DNA of 64,000 bases from Rhododendron vialii (taxonomy: Eukaryota; Streptophyta; Magnoliopsida; Ericales; Ericaceae), in assembly GCF_030253575.1 (NCBI RefSeq), contig NC_080569.1:22256001-22320000 (forward strand). The letters are read 5' to 3'. Shown one piece after another: positions 46,088-57,956 of this stretch. A program made the translations under genes and the position numbers. Each line of letters opens with the position of its first letter. The stretch's first letter is position 1. The notes beneath the pieces were generated by a model. It was not told the origin of the DNA. It saw nothing but the letters and a program-made list of their open reading frames with translations, and did not search any database.

Positions 46088-48847
46088 TCAAGACGGCTTG
46101 TAGTATTTAGTGGGTACAAAAGGCATTTTCGTGACATTTCCGTCATACAACTTCCCACGAACCACAATCTTGACTTTTGTACCCGCTTTGTGGGACCCAG
46201 ACTTCACGTACCCCATAGCTATGTTCTTTTTAAGGCAGGGGCTGAATCCTCCACTGGTGACTTCACCGAGGCTAGTCCCTTTCTCATCTTGAATCTCGCT
46301 GTGGCTTCTGGCAGGTGGACCTGAGGAGAAAAAGCCGACACGCCTGATCGACGGGCCAGTTTCGATTTGTTTGAGGATTACTTCGGCGCCTAGAAATCCG
46401 CCTTCGGCTCTTCTTCTCTTTCCTATGGCCCACGTGAGTCCTGCTTCCACAGGGGTTATGTGTTGTTCCATGTCGTTACCATATAAACAGAGTCCAGCTT
46501 CGAGCCTGAGGCTGTCTCTAGCACCTAGCCCAGTTGGCCTTACTTTTCCTTCGGATTTCTCTAAGATTGCTTTGGCAAGATCTACTGCATTCTCGGACGG
46601 AACTGAGATTTCAAAACCATCTTCACCAGTGTACCTGAGAGTTCCATGTCAAGAGAAAGCTAAGAAATCAAGATCCAAAAAATCTACAATTAACTACAAG
46701 ATGAAAGATATTCTGAAACTAAGAAACTTTGAAGGTGTTTCTAAGCTGCACGTTCTATATTGTTCATTTTGGTTCAGAAACACCTGAAAAAGGTATTGTA
46801 AAAAAAGGAGTGATAAAAAATTGAACTTGTCAGGTGCACGCGACTTATACGGTCATTCCGGGACTTCAATCTGGCTAAACAACATTGTCATATCAGCCAC
46901 CTTACAATTTCAAGAAGATATATAAAACCATCTGATTTAGTGGAACAAAACCAGCACCTCACAGTAAAAAAAAAGGCTGTGCTGCAGCTCTAGATGAAGT
47001 CTTAGTAGGAGCATTACAATGTAAGATTTTTAAGAGTAGTTAGTTTGTAGCGAATTGATTTGATACTCAATTTGATGTGTTGCCACATGGGGGATTTTTA
47101 TGTGTGTTAGTACAGGTTATATTTGGCTAGAGACTAGTGAAGAGGGGAGACTCATCCGTAGTTTTTGTACTCTTTCTTATCCTTTTACATTTCGACATAC
47201 AGACTCATTATTTCTCTAAATTAACAGAGACCTGGCACACAAAATTGGACTTCACTTCTATTACTTTCTGTTGTAAAACATGTATGCTTTAAAATGTCCA
47301 CTCGCATGCTCCAAGGCAGAATGCCTACTACCTCTTTCAGCCTTGTTCATAGGTACAGCCTTTTCTCTGAGTTCTTAACTACTTTTGTGATTTAAAATTA
47401 TGTTTTAGGAATGAAACTCCATCCAACTCCAATGCTACCATTGTTTTCCAAGTCATGGGACGACAGACGAGCTCCAAAAGTCACAGCCTCTGCCAGTAAT
47501 CGAGTTGATAATGCATACAATTCATTGGTTAAAAACCAAGTTAAAGCATCCACAAGAGAAAGCATGTAAGCAACATACCCTGTCCTAGTAAGGAAGCAGT
47601 GGGCCCCATTAATGTCCAACATTCGGAACTCTCCAAAGTATATCTTGCTCAAATCCTCCTTCGTCAGGTGTTGAAGAACTGGTGCCGCAAGAGGACCCTG
47701 CACCAGAGGCATCGAGAAAACTCCATGTTAATGTCAGTAATATAGTTTTTTGTTGGATAAAGAAGCCTATTGATAAACCTGTTTACAGGCCGTTTCCACT
47801 ACCGAAGCATTGAAAGTGAGATGAGAGTTTATTGGGCGTACACTCGTACAGTGTCAATAAATTTTGGCTGAACTCAGATTCTCAATCATGTGTGTTGATG
47901 TTACAACTTAAGAATAACGACAATAGCCAAAGGAAAAATGGAGTAGAAAAGAAAACAAGAGGTAGTCCTTAAATCAGATTTAACTAAAAGAAACGCATTT
48001 TGTACCATGTTATTTCTTCAAGAATGCCTCTGACGGTAGAAGCTATTGTACATGGACTTGTTGAAATGAAAGATGAACCACATTTGTCAACTGGACAGAC
48101 CATGCGTAGTTGGAGATTTACCAAGCAAGCTTCTTTAACAATTGAAGTTTACAGCATAGTTACACATGAAAATCCGGCACATTACTGGCATGGACCCAAT
48201 TCTTAGCTATATATGGTAACTTCAAATGCAAAGGAAAGACAATGAAGCCATTAATTTCCATAACGTCTAAGCCAGGAAAAACTAACCTGAAGAGCCAGTA
48301 GAGATCTCTCATCATGAATGTGCCAGCTGACATCTCCACCTTTGGCCTTGAATGCCTTCATATGCTCCTCAATGTGCGCAAGATCCTTATCTCTGCACCC
48401 TGCATTCACCACTAGGTATATGTGGTCATCCGTGACCTTGGTGATCACTGAATCATCAATTGCCCCGCCCTTCTCATTCGTGAAGACAGTGAGGGTCCCA
48501 GTTAAAGGGGTAAGCCCAGCAACATCGGCGACAACCAGTTTTTCAAGAAACGGGATGCAGTCCTTTCCCTTGAGGCTCAGCCCACACATATGAGAGACGT
48601 CAAATAATCCACCATTTTCCCTACAGTTCAAAGTTGAGTCCATGATTGAGTCTTTGTATTGAATGGGCATGCCCCACCCAGCAAAAGGGACCATCTTGCC
48701 ACCATGAGCAACATGGAAATCATATAAAACTGTCTTCTTCAGTTCAGCTTCTGAGGCAAAGGATCGTCGAGTTATGGCCTTCTTATCAGCTTGAGCAAGT
48801 CGGCGAGTGATTGATTGCCCAAGTTGCCACAAATTCCCTCCTCTCAT
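46088..48847 (-). CDS. GLDT: Aminomethyltransferase, glycine cleavage system T-protein, mitochondrial
   Basis: Exons 48847-48287, 47697-47579 and 46634-46088 join in phase (donors GTTAGT and GTATGT; acceptors GTGCAG and CTCTCAG) to give 408 residues, the usual plant length. Residues 1 to about 30 are an Arg-rich mitochondrial presequence ([20 protein letters not shown], then [19 protein letters not shown]). The folate-binding GCV_T domain follows, with [19 protein letters not shown] (holding the conserved aspartate), [13 protein letters not shown] and [19 protein letters not shown]. The C-terminal barrel domain begins near 300 ([20 protein letters not shown]) and ends [13 protein letters not shown]. 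The enzyme moves the methylene group of the H-protein-bound intermediate to tetrahydrofolate and releases ammonia, in leaf photorespiration and C1 metabolism with the P-, H- and L-proteins. No defects are seen. Confidence 0.97.
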
Positions 48848-49936
48848 CTTAATTGTATATATATCTGATTAAAAGTCATTAAAAAAAGGATCATGCCCAA
48901 ATACATCCATGTGAACAAGCAAATGATCACATTACCATACTGTTAAACCTAAAATCATATCTGATGATGATCCACAAATTGATGGCACAAACTATGCAAA
49001 TAGTTGTCTTTAAGATTTAGGAGTTCCTATGTGAGTGTCATGATAAAGGGTGGGGGGCAAAAGGAAAAAGAGAAATCACAATGTGTCAGACAATGAGCAC
49101 ACAAAAGAATTGAAAAACCCAACAGGGCTTTAGACATCATATTTAAAAATACAGGTAAGTCGACTAGGATTTACATTACACTTTGGTGTACGAGGCTAGT
49201 GTTTCTGACGCAGTACAGAGCAATTAACACAAGCACCAACATAGACAATACAAATACTACTAGCCTACAATCTCATTTGTGGCCCATTTTACACCTCAAA
49301 AATTTCAAGACATTACCCGCAACCAATTTATTGATTCACATTGAGTTTGCGGGAAAAAGCATAGAATTGGCACAACATTGGGGACACATTTGGTAGCTGG
49401 GAACATGATTGGGCTGCCATTATTGTAATCTGGGCATTTTTGTCGATAATTTTTCCTATCGAGTTTCCCACCTTCACGGAATATTCTACTATTGTACAAT
49501 CACACGTTTCATTGTCAAATTGTGCAATCAAATATGGGATGAAAGGATCCCACGGATGACTAATTCAATCTCTTACAAGGAAAACAAACGGTCGCTACAC
49601 ATTGACATGAAAAGCTATCAAGAGCAGAGTAGATGGTATTGCAAATCTCTCCGAAAACTCGCTAAAAAAGAATCGGGCAGAAACAAGCAAAAACAAAATG
49701 TAATTGGGCATAATCAAGAAACCGAGTGAAATATCCTTACAAAGCAAACAGAAAACTAGATCGCAGTGAAGCCAGACAATTACCCTAGCACAGCGAAACA
49801 GAAGTCACATACAGAAGAGATTATTAGACACCAATCACAATCTCGTAACACCACCCAACACAACAGGACTAAAAATATGAAATTGAGGATTGAACAACAG
49901 ATGTTTGACGAAAAACCCGTCTGAAAAATTGCAGTC

Positions 49937-49992
<56 letters not shown>

Positions 49993-50087
49993 CTACTATG
50001 CGGCAATTCTTCTACTTCTTGTTTTTCGAGAAGAAGAGCAAACACAGAGAGGCTAAATGAGCATCTCGGAGCAGAATACAGATAACA
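48848..50087 (-). promoter_or_regulatory. Probable GLDT 5' UTR, leader intron and start region
   Basis: Just upstream of the start codon the minus strand reads TTTTAATCAG/ATATATATAC, a good 3' splice site, so a leader intron of about 1 kb is likely. Beyond it a long CT repeat (GA on plus, 49939-49988) and TCTTCTTCTCG-type sequence near 50020-50035 look like a plant 5' UTR. No other gene is evident in 49000-49900. Confidence 0.5.
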
Positions 50088-50102
50088 GGTATATATATAA
50101 TG
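50088..50102 (-). promoter_or_regulatory. Candidate GLDT TATA box
   Basis: ATTATATATATACC on minus lies about 30 bp upstream of a plausible transcription start near 50055-50065, ahead of the CT-rich leader. It is the clearest TATA-like box within 1.5 kb of the start codon. Confidence 0.45.
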
Positions 50103-50463
50103 TCCACTATTGCATATGGAAACGTATATCTATTTATAACTACAGAGTAATGTTTAAGGGAAAAAAGGGAGAAAAGGGTTGGTGGGTAATGGGGAGTGGG
50201 TGGAGGAGGGTTTCTCAGCCAAATCTAGACAAGGAAACCACATCTCTAGTGCGTGGTGGTAGGAAACGATAAACCAAACCAAGCCAAGCCCCCCATATCT
50301 CTCTCTCTCTCTCTCCCTCTCTCTCTCTCCTGTTGGTGCGTTGTTGGTATTTGGTAGGATAGTGGGAGGGACAGATGGGAGAAGTTATCCAGTGTTGCCT
50401 CGCTCGTTATACAGTTTGCCTTGCTGGTGCTGGATGTATCAGACGGCAAAAATGCTTGCACAG
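50103..50463. other. Proximal promoter region of GLDT
   Basis: G-rich on plus (GGGTTGGTGGGTAATGGGGAG near 50178) with a CT repeat at 50298-50330. No gene is seen. Specific light- or tissue-response elements were not assigned. Confidence 0.35.
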
Positions 50464-51002
50464 GAGAAATTATTCGTTGCCCCAAGGACAACACATCATT
50501 TTGGCCAGGTGGCGCCTCCTACCAATTAAAATCTGCCACACTGACATGATGTCAGTACTTTTACCACATAAATAACACTCCACTTTCACGGACAAACAAA
50601 GGAACGGCGTTAGTCTACCAAGTACCAATCCCTGTCTTTTCAACTTTAACCCAACCCCTATATTTTTAATTTTTAACTTGGTGTTAGTACTCTACTTCTA
50701 TTTCTCTCTTTATTAGGCCCTGCTTGGATGTAGCCAAAAGAGAAGTGAAAATATTGGAGGGGGTAAATGGGGTGGGCCCGAAGGGGTTGCCGCTGCTTGG
50801 ATGCACAATTCGGTCCCCAATTTTCTTTTTCTCCGTTCATCATTTTCACCCGTACAAGGGTTTCAGCCATGAAACTTTTGGGCTCCTATTGGTTTTCCTA
50901 AATTTTATCTGGATGTAGAAGAGTGAAATTTTGACGAAATCACTTCGGCTTATCTCCTTTCCCCGACCCGAAGATTCCTCATTTATTTTTAAGACTCTCT
51001 TA

Positions 51003-51150
51003 AGATACTCATTGAAAGACATTAGAACCAAAAATTAATTATGACCATTAAAAATAAAATGATCAGAAAAATAAGATTTTTGCACCGGTATAAACGGATT
51101 GAAAATTAGAATACTTAATTTTTTAACTATATTTTTTAATATATAAATGG
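51003..51150. repeat. Dispersed unit related to the 39421-40621 hairpins
   Basis: AATTATGACCATTAAAAAT, AAAATAAGATTTTTGCACCGG and AAACGGATTGAAAATTAGA match the repeating unit inside the 1.2-kb Mutator-like element, but only one arm is present here. Confidence 0.7.
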
Positions 51151-51159
51151 TGTAAAAAA

Positions 51160-51262
51160 AAAAAAAAGTTGTTTATAGCCTTGGCCCTCAAAGCTCGTCC
51201 CTCATAAGACTCGAACTTAGGTCTCCATAGAGGGGGAAGTGAGATAACCAACTACACTAACA
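51160..51262 (-). mobile_element. tRNA-derived SINE-like sequence
   Basis: On minus, TAGTGTAGTTGG (51248-51259) fits polymerase III box A and AAGTTCGAGTCTT (51206-51218) fits box B, about 30 bp apart, followed by a T-rich end (A-run on plus, 51154-51167). It lacks a foldable tRNA acceptor stem, so a SINE head is likelier than a tRNA gene. Confidence 0.6.
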
Positions 51263-51267
51263 GTAGT

Positions 51268-51516
51268 TTCGTTTCGAGAAATTTTTGAGTACTGGATGCG
51301 TACCACTTGGGTGTACCCACGTGGTGCCCGAACAGCCCATTAGGGTTGTCCAAAAGTGTGTTGAACGATCCAGATTAAAATTCTCTCTCTCCTCTCACCC
51401 CACCACTCTCCCTGCTCTTTCAAGTCCGAATAGTACAATACCTAATTAAACGACTTAGATGTGTTGAGCGAGTACCACATAGTACCCATCCGTCACCTAA
51501 AAATTTCTCGTTTCTA
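51268..51516. mobile_element. Small foldback MITE nested in the long-TIR element
   Basis: TTTCGAGAAATTTTTGAGTA pairs with TAAAAATTTCTCGTTTC, and GGATGCGTACCAC with GTACCACATAGTACCCATCC. A similar GTTGAACGATCC / TTTGGACGATCCGG motif appears near 61235. Confidence 0.6.
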
Positions 51517-51809
51517 AACAGAGTTGCCGAGGAAAACATTACTCCTACAAAAGAGAGAAACAGAGGTAAAGTGCTGACACCAAGTTAAAAATTAAAAATA
51601 TAGGGGTTGGGTTAAAGTTGAAAAGACAAGGGTTGGTACTTGGTAGACTAATGCCGTTGCTTTGTTTGTCCGTGAAAGTGGAGTGTTATTTATGTGGCAA
51701 AAGTATTGATAGCATGTCAGTGTGACAAATTTTAATTGGTGGGAGGTACCACTTGGCCAAAATGATGTGTTGCCCTTGGGGCAACGAATAATTTCTCATT
51801 GCGAACAGG

Positions 51810-52340
51810 CACGAGTACAAACACAATCACATGCATTGTGGGTCCTGGGCAAGGTTCTGTCCAGTTCCCTTACCAACTAGTTCGGTCTAGTTTCGGACCC
51901 TTTGTGGGTCCGGAGAGGGTCCACAATAATAATTGAAATCGTTCATTTTTTAAAACTTGTCGAAAATATCGACCTTGCCAAAATTCATGTTGATTGAATA
52001 TCGTTGATATGATTTCTAAATGTATTAAGTTTGTAAGAAAAAAATATGCAATACTGGAATGCAACCCATTTGACACAATTATCTGAAGATAAAAGCATTT
52101 CGATATCATATCAATGATATCTGATCAACTTCATTTTGGCCTGGTCAATGTTTTCGACGAGTTACAAAAGTGAACAATTTCGATCATTGTTGTGGGTCGG
52201 GAAGGGCCCACAAATGATCTAAATTGGACCAGGCTGGTTGGTAGGGCACTGGACAGGACCCTTCCCCATGGGCCCCAGACTACAATTGAGGTGCATAGTA
52301 TGTGCAGGATCCACAATGCATGTGAGTATATTTGTGTAAG
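51810..52340. mobile_element. Foldback element, about 530 bp
   Basis: Left arm CACATGCATTGTGGGTCCTG and right arm CAGGATCCACAATGCATGTG pair; inner blocks TTCTGTCCAGTTCCCTTACC and GGTAGGGCACTGGACAGGAC also pair, as do GTCGAAAATATCGACCTTG-like motifs. It directly follows the 1.33-kb element. Confidence 0.75.
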
Positions 52341-52411
52341 TGTTGGTAATTCTAGAATGATTGATTAATTGGGATGGGAACATCATTTCAAAATAGCACG
52401 CGTGGGAGAAT

Positions 52412-53185
52412 TTTTTATTTTTATTTTTTGGAAAATGTCAATTCATTCAAGCCCGAAGGCGAAGATTACATCACAAAATACAGGAGTGTACCAAACTACC
52501 TAATCCGGGACCCTAGGACACCCTGCAAACGCAAATTAGCACGAGGTGCCGATATGAGAATCCCATCCAGAACAAAGCAGAGAGATCTCAAACGAAATCC
52601 CAGTATAAACCATTACACAATAAAACAGATGTAATCGAAACAACGAACAAAATACAAGCGAGAGGAAGGCTGCTCCCATGGACAAACCACCACGACCAGA
52701 GCGACCGCCCCGACAGGCCCAAGGCCGAGACCAGACCTCCTTTCACCCTTGATCTGCCGTTGACGGCCCAGAGTAAAGAGAAATGCGGGCGACACCAACT
52801 GGAGCTGATACGAAGACCCCCAACAGAGACCCCACTGTTGCCACTGCTGGTAAACCTCCATAACACCATCGCAATAGCCGCCGACCACAGTCACCCTCAT
52901 AACTAGCCAACATCGGAACCTAATAAGCTTATTCTACCCACCAACCAACCGCCGAACCTGAGGGAAACCCAAACCAACACAAGCCGAATCTAGGAGGACC
53001 TAGATTGGAAGACCACCGGACTAACAACCGGAAAAAATGAAAACAACAAAAGGAAAATCCCACCCCCAACCGCACACCTTATTACCTCGACGCTGGTCCC
53101 GAGCAGAACAGATTTGGAACCGCCGAGTGGGACATCGGACTGTGGAGCACCATCGGTCGCCGGACCGAGCCGCCAAAAGGGGGGA
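52412..53185 (-). mobile_element. 5'-truncated LINE, 774 bp
   Basis: A perfect 12-bp target duplication GCGTGGGAGAAT lies at 52400-52411 and 53186-53197. The element ends on minus with TGAATGAATTGACATTTTCC and an A-rich tail (T-rich on plus from 52412), the usual 3' terminus of plant L1 copies. Only 3'-terminal sequence is present; open frames inside are not meaningful. Confidence 0.85.
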
Positions 53186-53197
53186 GCGTGGGAGAAT

Positions 53198-54053
53198 CTT
53201 GAAACTGGGATTTTTGACTTATTTTTTTACTTATTAAAAAAAAAAAAAACAAGTTTGGATCTTCAGTACTCCTAATTTTTTACTTTACCAATTTTTTTCA
53301 TTCAAGACGAACCAATAGTCCAAAAACTTTGACGTAGAACTAATTGATCAAGGCAAAAAAAAATTCAAATAAATATGAAACTAATAATAATATGACCAAG
53401 CGACTTCTTAAGCCAAACCAAATGATAGTTATGTACTTTTTTCCTGGAGTAGGGCAAATTTCACTTGACACCCCAAGGTTTTGCTTGGAAAATGAATAAA
53501 TGCTTTCCAAAGAAAATTTTCATCTCTACTAATTAACCTGAAGAAATACAAGATAGAGGTACTTATTTTTATTCGCGATAAATATCTCTGTTTCATTGAG
53601 AAATTCAAGATCCAAAATAAAGAAAGAATTAAACCACATGATGGCCATTTAATATATGATACACAGACAAATGTCGTACAAAAATTTCCTTAACAGTTAT
53701 CTTAAAGCAATAGGATTGAATCCGTAAATTTATTTGAACACTAAATTTTATGTGTGTTCTTAAGTACTTGAGTTTTAACCCTTGATTTATTCATATTCGA
53801 TAATTCACTTTCAACATCTATTTAAAAGATAAATATTACAGTAATTACAAATAGATCTTTAACTGATATTCTTTTTCTTTTTTCATTCTTACTTTATTTT
53901 TATGTAAAACTTGGAGGGAAAAAAAGAGAGAGTAGGACTCACCTCATACTAGCTTATACATATAATTGCTAGCTACACACATATATAAATGTGAGTTTAT
54001 TTTAAAGAATAATGTGGGAAAATTGTCAAACTTACTTTTCCTTAAAAAGGAGG
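53198..54053. other. No supported gene
   Basis: AT-rich intergenic DNA with a poly(A) run (53236-53250) and AATAGTCCAAAAACTTTGACG-type repeat sequence related to the 7051-7360 unit. Confidence 0.45.
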
Positions 54054-54058
54054 ATATA

Positions 54059-55973
54059 TGTAACGACCCGATTCTAGGGAACGTTAATTTAATAAATTTT
54101 TCAACATTTATTAAATAAAACGAAACATAACGTTATTACAAGCCAAATTATCCTCAAATTCGTGTTACACTTATTTAAATAGATGAGGGAGGGGTACTAA
54201 GGTAACTTCACTTCTCTGGACAACCGTCTTCTTCTGCATTATTCTACTCAGCACCAAACTCTTCCAAATTATAAAATCCTCTTGTTCGTCTTTAAACTCT
54301 GGCATAAGATGTCTCAGGGTCACAAAAGTAACACCGTGAGCAATTCAGCCCAATAGCTAACTACTATCCCTATGTCCCATACACTAACAAAAATAATATA
54401 CAATAATTTATCATTTCTAAAAAAAAATTTAGCATCACAAAAATAATCAAATGTGTCGGTGTCTTTCAAAGTTATCGTAGCGTATCGTAAACCGTGTCAT
54501 CATTTTTCAAGTATCGATTCCACTTTCCATTTTATTTTCTCGAGCACTGGTTCCGCTGACCATCTTTCAGGACCTACCGGACTTCCAGGCTAAGTTCAGA
54601 TTTTACCACCAAAAAGCACTAATTTCGCTAACCATCTTTCAGATTCCATCGGGCTCTCAGGCTCACACACACACACACCTAAGCTATGATTCCACTAACC
54701 ATCTTTCAGATTCCATCGGTTCTCATGCTCACATACGCACATCCAAGCCATGATTCCGCTAACCATCTTTCAGATTCCATCGGGTTCTCATGCTCACACA
54801 CACACACACCCGAGCCATGATTCTGCTAACCATTCTTTCAGATTCCATCAGGCTCTCATGCTCACACAATTATTAATCTTTCACATTTCATTTTCTTTTT
54901 ACTTTTTGTGTTCCACTTCTCATTTCTCGTGCCTCGTAATCATGCATCATTTTCTCGCGTTCACATTATTCTTTCAAAGCTTGCTACAATCATGCGATGA
55001 TAATAAATCACTAATTTCATGCATTTCTATTTTAGACAGCATTGAAAATTATAACATTACAACTTATCAACAAACATGCGATTAATTAAGCATTACAACG
55101 ATAAAATCAACTTTTCAACTTAAAGAATTTAATCATAGATAAATAGTTAAACATATAGCACATCAACATTATACTTAGGTGAGCAGATAGGAGGTTTCTA
55201 CCGTTCTTCTTGGCGGTAGAGCAGCTATGGAGTACGTCGGGTGAAAATGTGGACGGAATAACGTTGTTTCGGCTTGATCGAAGAAATTAAAGAGAATAGT
55301 TTTTTTTTTTCCCTCTTTGTCTTTCTCTCCTTCTATTCTCTCTCTAAGCTAACAATTGGAATGAGAAGTGAGGAAGTGAGGTGTGGTGTGTGGAGTGGAA
55401 GGGAGGGGTGAAGCCTATTTATACTAGTAGAAGGAAGATTCTAGATTATATCTAGATCAAATCATATCTTATATAATCATAACCATATCTTATAAAATCT
55501 AATAATATCTAAATCAAATCCAAGAAAATCCAATTATATCTAATAATATCTAATCAAATCTTATAAAATCTTATAATATCCAATCAAATCTATAAAATCT
55601 TTACAATATCTAATAAAATCCAATAAAATCTTAATATATCTAACAATATCTTATATAATATCCAATAAAATCTATATAATATCTAACAAAATCTAAATAA
55701 TATCTAATAAAATATCTTATCCTAGATTTTAAGATTATGAAGTAGAGCTAAGGTTCTATAATAGTTGGGTACAAGGATATCAAGGTTCAAGATATGAGAA
55801 GAATAAAAATAAAAATCCTATGATATCGAGGGGTTTTTAATGGCTAGCTCCCAAGGTTAAATTATAATACAATCACTTTAATAAATGATAAAATAATTTT
55901 TTTTGTAAAAGAATTATAATAAAATATTTTATTTTATTCTAAAAAAATTGACTTGAAAATTCGGGTCATTACA
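54059..55973 (-). repeat. 3' LTR of the second gypsy-type element
   Basis: Outside it, at 55974-55987, the minus strand reads AAGGGGGGTAGGTT, a polypurine tract. Inside are a minisatellite (about 54545-54870, AACCATCTTTCAGATTCCAT units) and a long AT-rich series of ATCTAATAAAATC-type repeats (about 55440-55720). Confidence 0.9.
54545..54870. repeat. LTR minisatellite, about 65-bp units
   Basis: Four to five units share CTAACCATCTTTCAGATTCC and CTCATGCTCACACACAC, each with a CA run of different length. A matching array in the other LTR is at about 58440-58770. Confidence 0.8.
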
Positions 55974-56326
55974 ACCTACCCCCCTTAAAATAATTTCGTC
56001 ATCAATATTAAAATGTTATGAGGTTTGTTTTTTTTTTTTTCCCTTCTACCTCCCTTAAAATAGAAATATGTACGTCAATCTATTTCTGAGGTGGTTTTGA
56101 AATTTGTCACATTAACTCCGTGGGCTAGCTTAATAATGTTATTACATAGTCAAAGTGGATCAAACCACATTTATTCTAAAGTAAACGGCAATTAAGGTGA
56201 CTTCTACTAATCTTGTCTACATTGTTCTTCTTCAACCGCACACTATTCAATATTGAGCTTCTCTGCCTGGAGCGCAAAAATACGTCCTCCTTTAATGCCA
56301 CCGTAATCAATAGATCATTTTGGGAG

Positions 56327-57334
56327 TTAATTTCCTGCCTCGGTGCTCTTCTCCTTCTGAGGATGTGGGCATTTATTCTGGTAATGTCTCCATTCTTGGC
56401 AGTTGTGACACTGCACCGTTGTGATATCGCGACCAGTTCCTTGTGGTAGCCCTTGAATCTGGCCCTGAGTCGTTCCAACAGATTTCCAGGGTTGATTGTT
56501 TGCTCGCGAGTTAAATGGTTTCATAAGGTACGGTCCACGGTTGTCGAAATTGGTGTTGCTGTTTTGGCCAGTTCTGATTGGCCCTCCAATGCTAGTCTCG
56601 GCCTTCTTTTTGTAGTCCATAGTTGCTCTCTCTAACCTTAGTGCACATTTCACCACTTCAGAGTAAGTGGGAAACACGTGCCCTACAACAGCTTTCCGGG
56701 ATGTACTGAGTCTCCATTCAAATTTTCTTGCCTTATCATCTTCAGTTGGGATGATATTCTGGGCATAGCGAGACAGCTCCTCAAACCGAGCAGCATATTG
56801 AGTAACTGTCATTGTCCCTTGCTCAAGGTTCATAAATTCATGCGCCTTAGCTTGTTTTAACGGTGTTGGAAAATACTTGTCCAGAAAGATGTTTTCAAAC
56901 TCATCAAATGTCATTATAGTGACATCGTGAGTCATTTCCATTAGATCCCACCAGTTGCGAGCCTCTCCTTTCAGCTGATATGTGGCCAAGGCCACACGGT
57001 CTCCATCTCGAGTGATATCTAGAGTTTGGAATATCACTTTGGTTTCCATCAGCCAAGCTTCTGCCAAGATCGGGTCAGGTTCTCCATGGAATACCGATGG
57101 TCGGCGTTTGCAGAACTCGTTCATTGCTTGGGCACGTGTCATTGGTCCAGGCACATGTACATTGGGTGGTGGTCGGTTCGCATTGTTAGTGGCTGCAATG
57201 AAGGCTTGCAGCAGTTGGGCTAGGTCTACCGTTCCGTTCGCTTGGTTAATAACTGGCGGACCATTGGATGTTGATCCTTCATTCTGTCTGTTACTAGTAT
57301 TATCATTTCCTAAGCTATTTCGCGTAGTCACCAT
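56327..57334 (-). CDS. gag polyprotein of the second gypsy-type element (fossil)
   Basis: A 335-residue open frame. The Retrotrans_gag domain spans about 85-230 (AEAWLMETKVIFQTLDI, LKGEARNWWD, FDEFENIFLDKYFP, MTVTQYAARFEELSRYAQNI), the N-terminus is Asn/Gln-rich, and a CCHC zinc knuckle (CHNCQEWRHYQNKC) is near 308-321. It would form virus-like particles packaging element RNA, but no pol follows, so mobility would depend on another element. Confidence 0.85.
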   Translation of the reverse strand: MVTTRNSLGNDNTSNRQNEGSTSNGPPVINQANGTVDLAQLLQAFIAATNNANRPPPNVHVPGPMTRAQAMNEFCKRRPSVFHGEPDPILAEAWLMETKVIFQTLDITRDGDRVALATYQLKGEARNWWDLMEMTHDVTIMTFDEFENIFLDKYFPTPLKQAKAHEFMNLEQGTMTVTQYAARFEELSRYAQNIIPTEDDKARKFEWRLSTSRKAVVGHVFPTYSEVVKCALRLERATMDYKKKAETSIGGPIRTGQNSNTNFDNRGPYLMKPFNSRANNQPWKSVGTTQGQIQGLPQGTGRDITTVQCHNCQEWRHYQNKCPHPQKEKSTEAGN

Positions 57335-57936
57335 CTACAAGTTAAAATTTCTAAGGATTTAGTATAGAGGCTTCATCTATATAAGAAAGGCTATATATTA
57401 GACTTAATAATGTAAGGTGCAACTGTACACAAACAGTAGGCAGACACAAGGATAAGTGTGCGTACACGAATAATGATCAAGTACTAAAAGAAGCATATAA
57501 AACAAGCAATAATTGAAACAAGTCAAGTACCTCATAGATAGTCAAGGCTTCCTAAGTTAGGTTTTCGTCATCCCTCTTCCTAACTACTACATTAAAAGTC
57601 TAACCACTGCTAAGCCTTCCTAACTGATCTAGAAGATGTCCAAATATCGAACCGTATATACGCCTATCTCAGTCTCGTAGGGTGCTTCATCTACAAGAAT
57701 ATATATATATTGAATTTCCAAATTCCACATTCGATCCTTGATTTAGGTCATCATCCAATTGTTCGGGAATTTCTAGCTCGGCGGTACTGCCAATTTCCAC
57801 ACCTTGCTTCAACCCGGAGGTTGTTTTGTCAGAATTCCACCCAATTTGGGACGGTAAACTTAAACTCATTTCACGTTTGTGCAATGGTTGAACTATCTTA
57901 TGGTCTACCCATACTTCCCAAGGCTGAGGTTTTGAA

Positions 57937-57954
57937 TCTAGGGCTCTGATACCA
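57937..57954 (-). promoter_or_regulatory. Primer-binding site (initiator Met-tRNA)
   Basis: On minus, TGGTATCAGAGCCCTAGA lies next to the 5' LTR and matches the complement of tRNA-iMet over its first 13 bases. Confidence 0.85.
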
Positions 57955-57956
57955 TT

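Larger units (their letters stand above)
50464..51797. mobile_element. Long-terminal-inverted-repeat element, about 1.33 kb
   Basis: Arms of about 225 bp (50464-50690 and 51580-51797) pair at about 90% by eye, starting GAGAAATTATTCGTTGCCCC. The interior carries no transposase but holds other repeats: a half-hairpin related to 39421-40621 (about 51003-51150), a SINE-like sequence (51160-51262) and a smaller foldback (51268-51516). A decayed 9-bp flank similarity (CTTGCACAG / ATTGCGAAC) hints at Mutator-like, weakly. Confidence 0.75.

Noticed and set aside
51160-51262. tRNA gene on minus
   Set aside because: Boxes A and B are present but no paired acceptor stem or anticodon arm could be drawn; a SINE head fits better.
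52613-52900. 95-codon open frame on minus
   Set aside because: It lies wholly within the 5'-truncated LINE bounded by 12-bp duplications and has no conserved domain.
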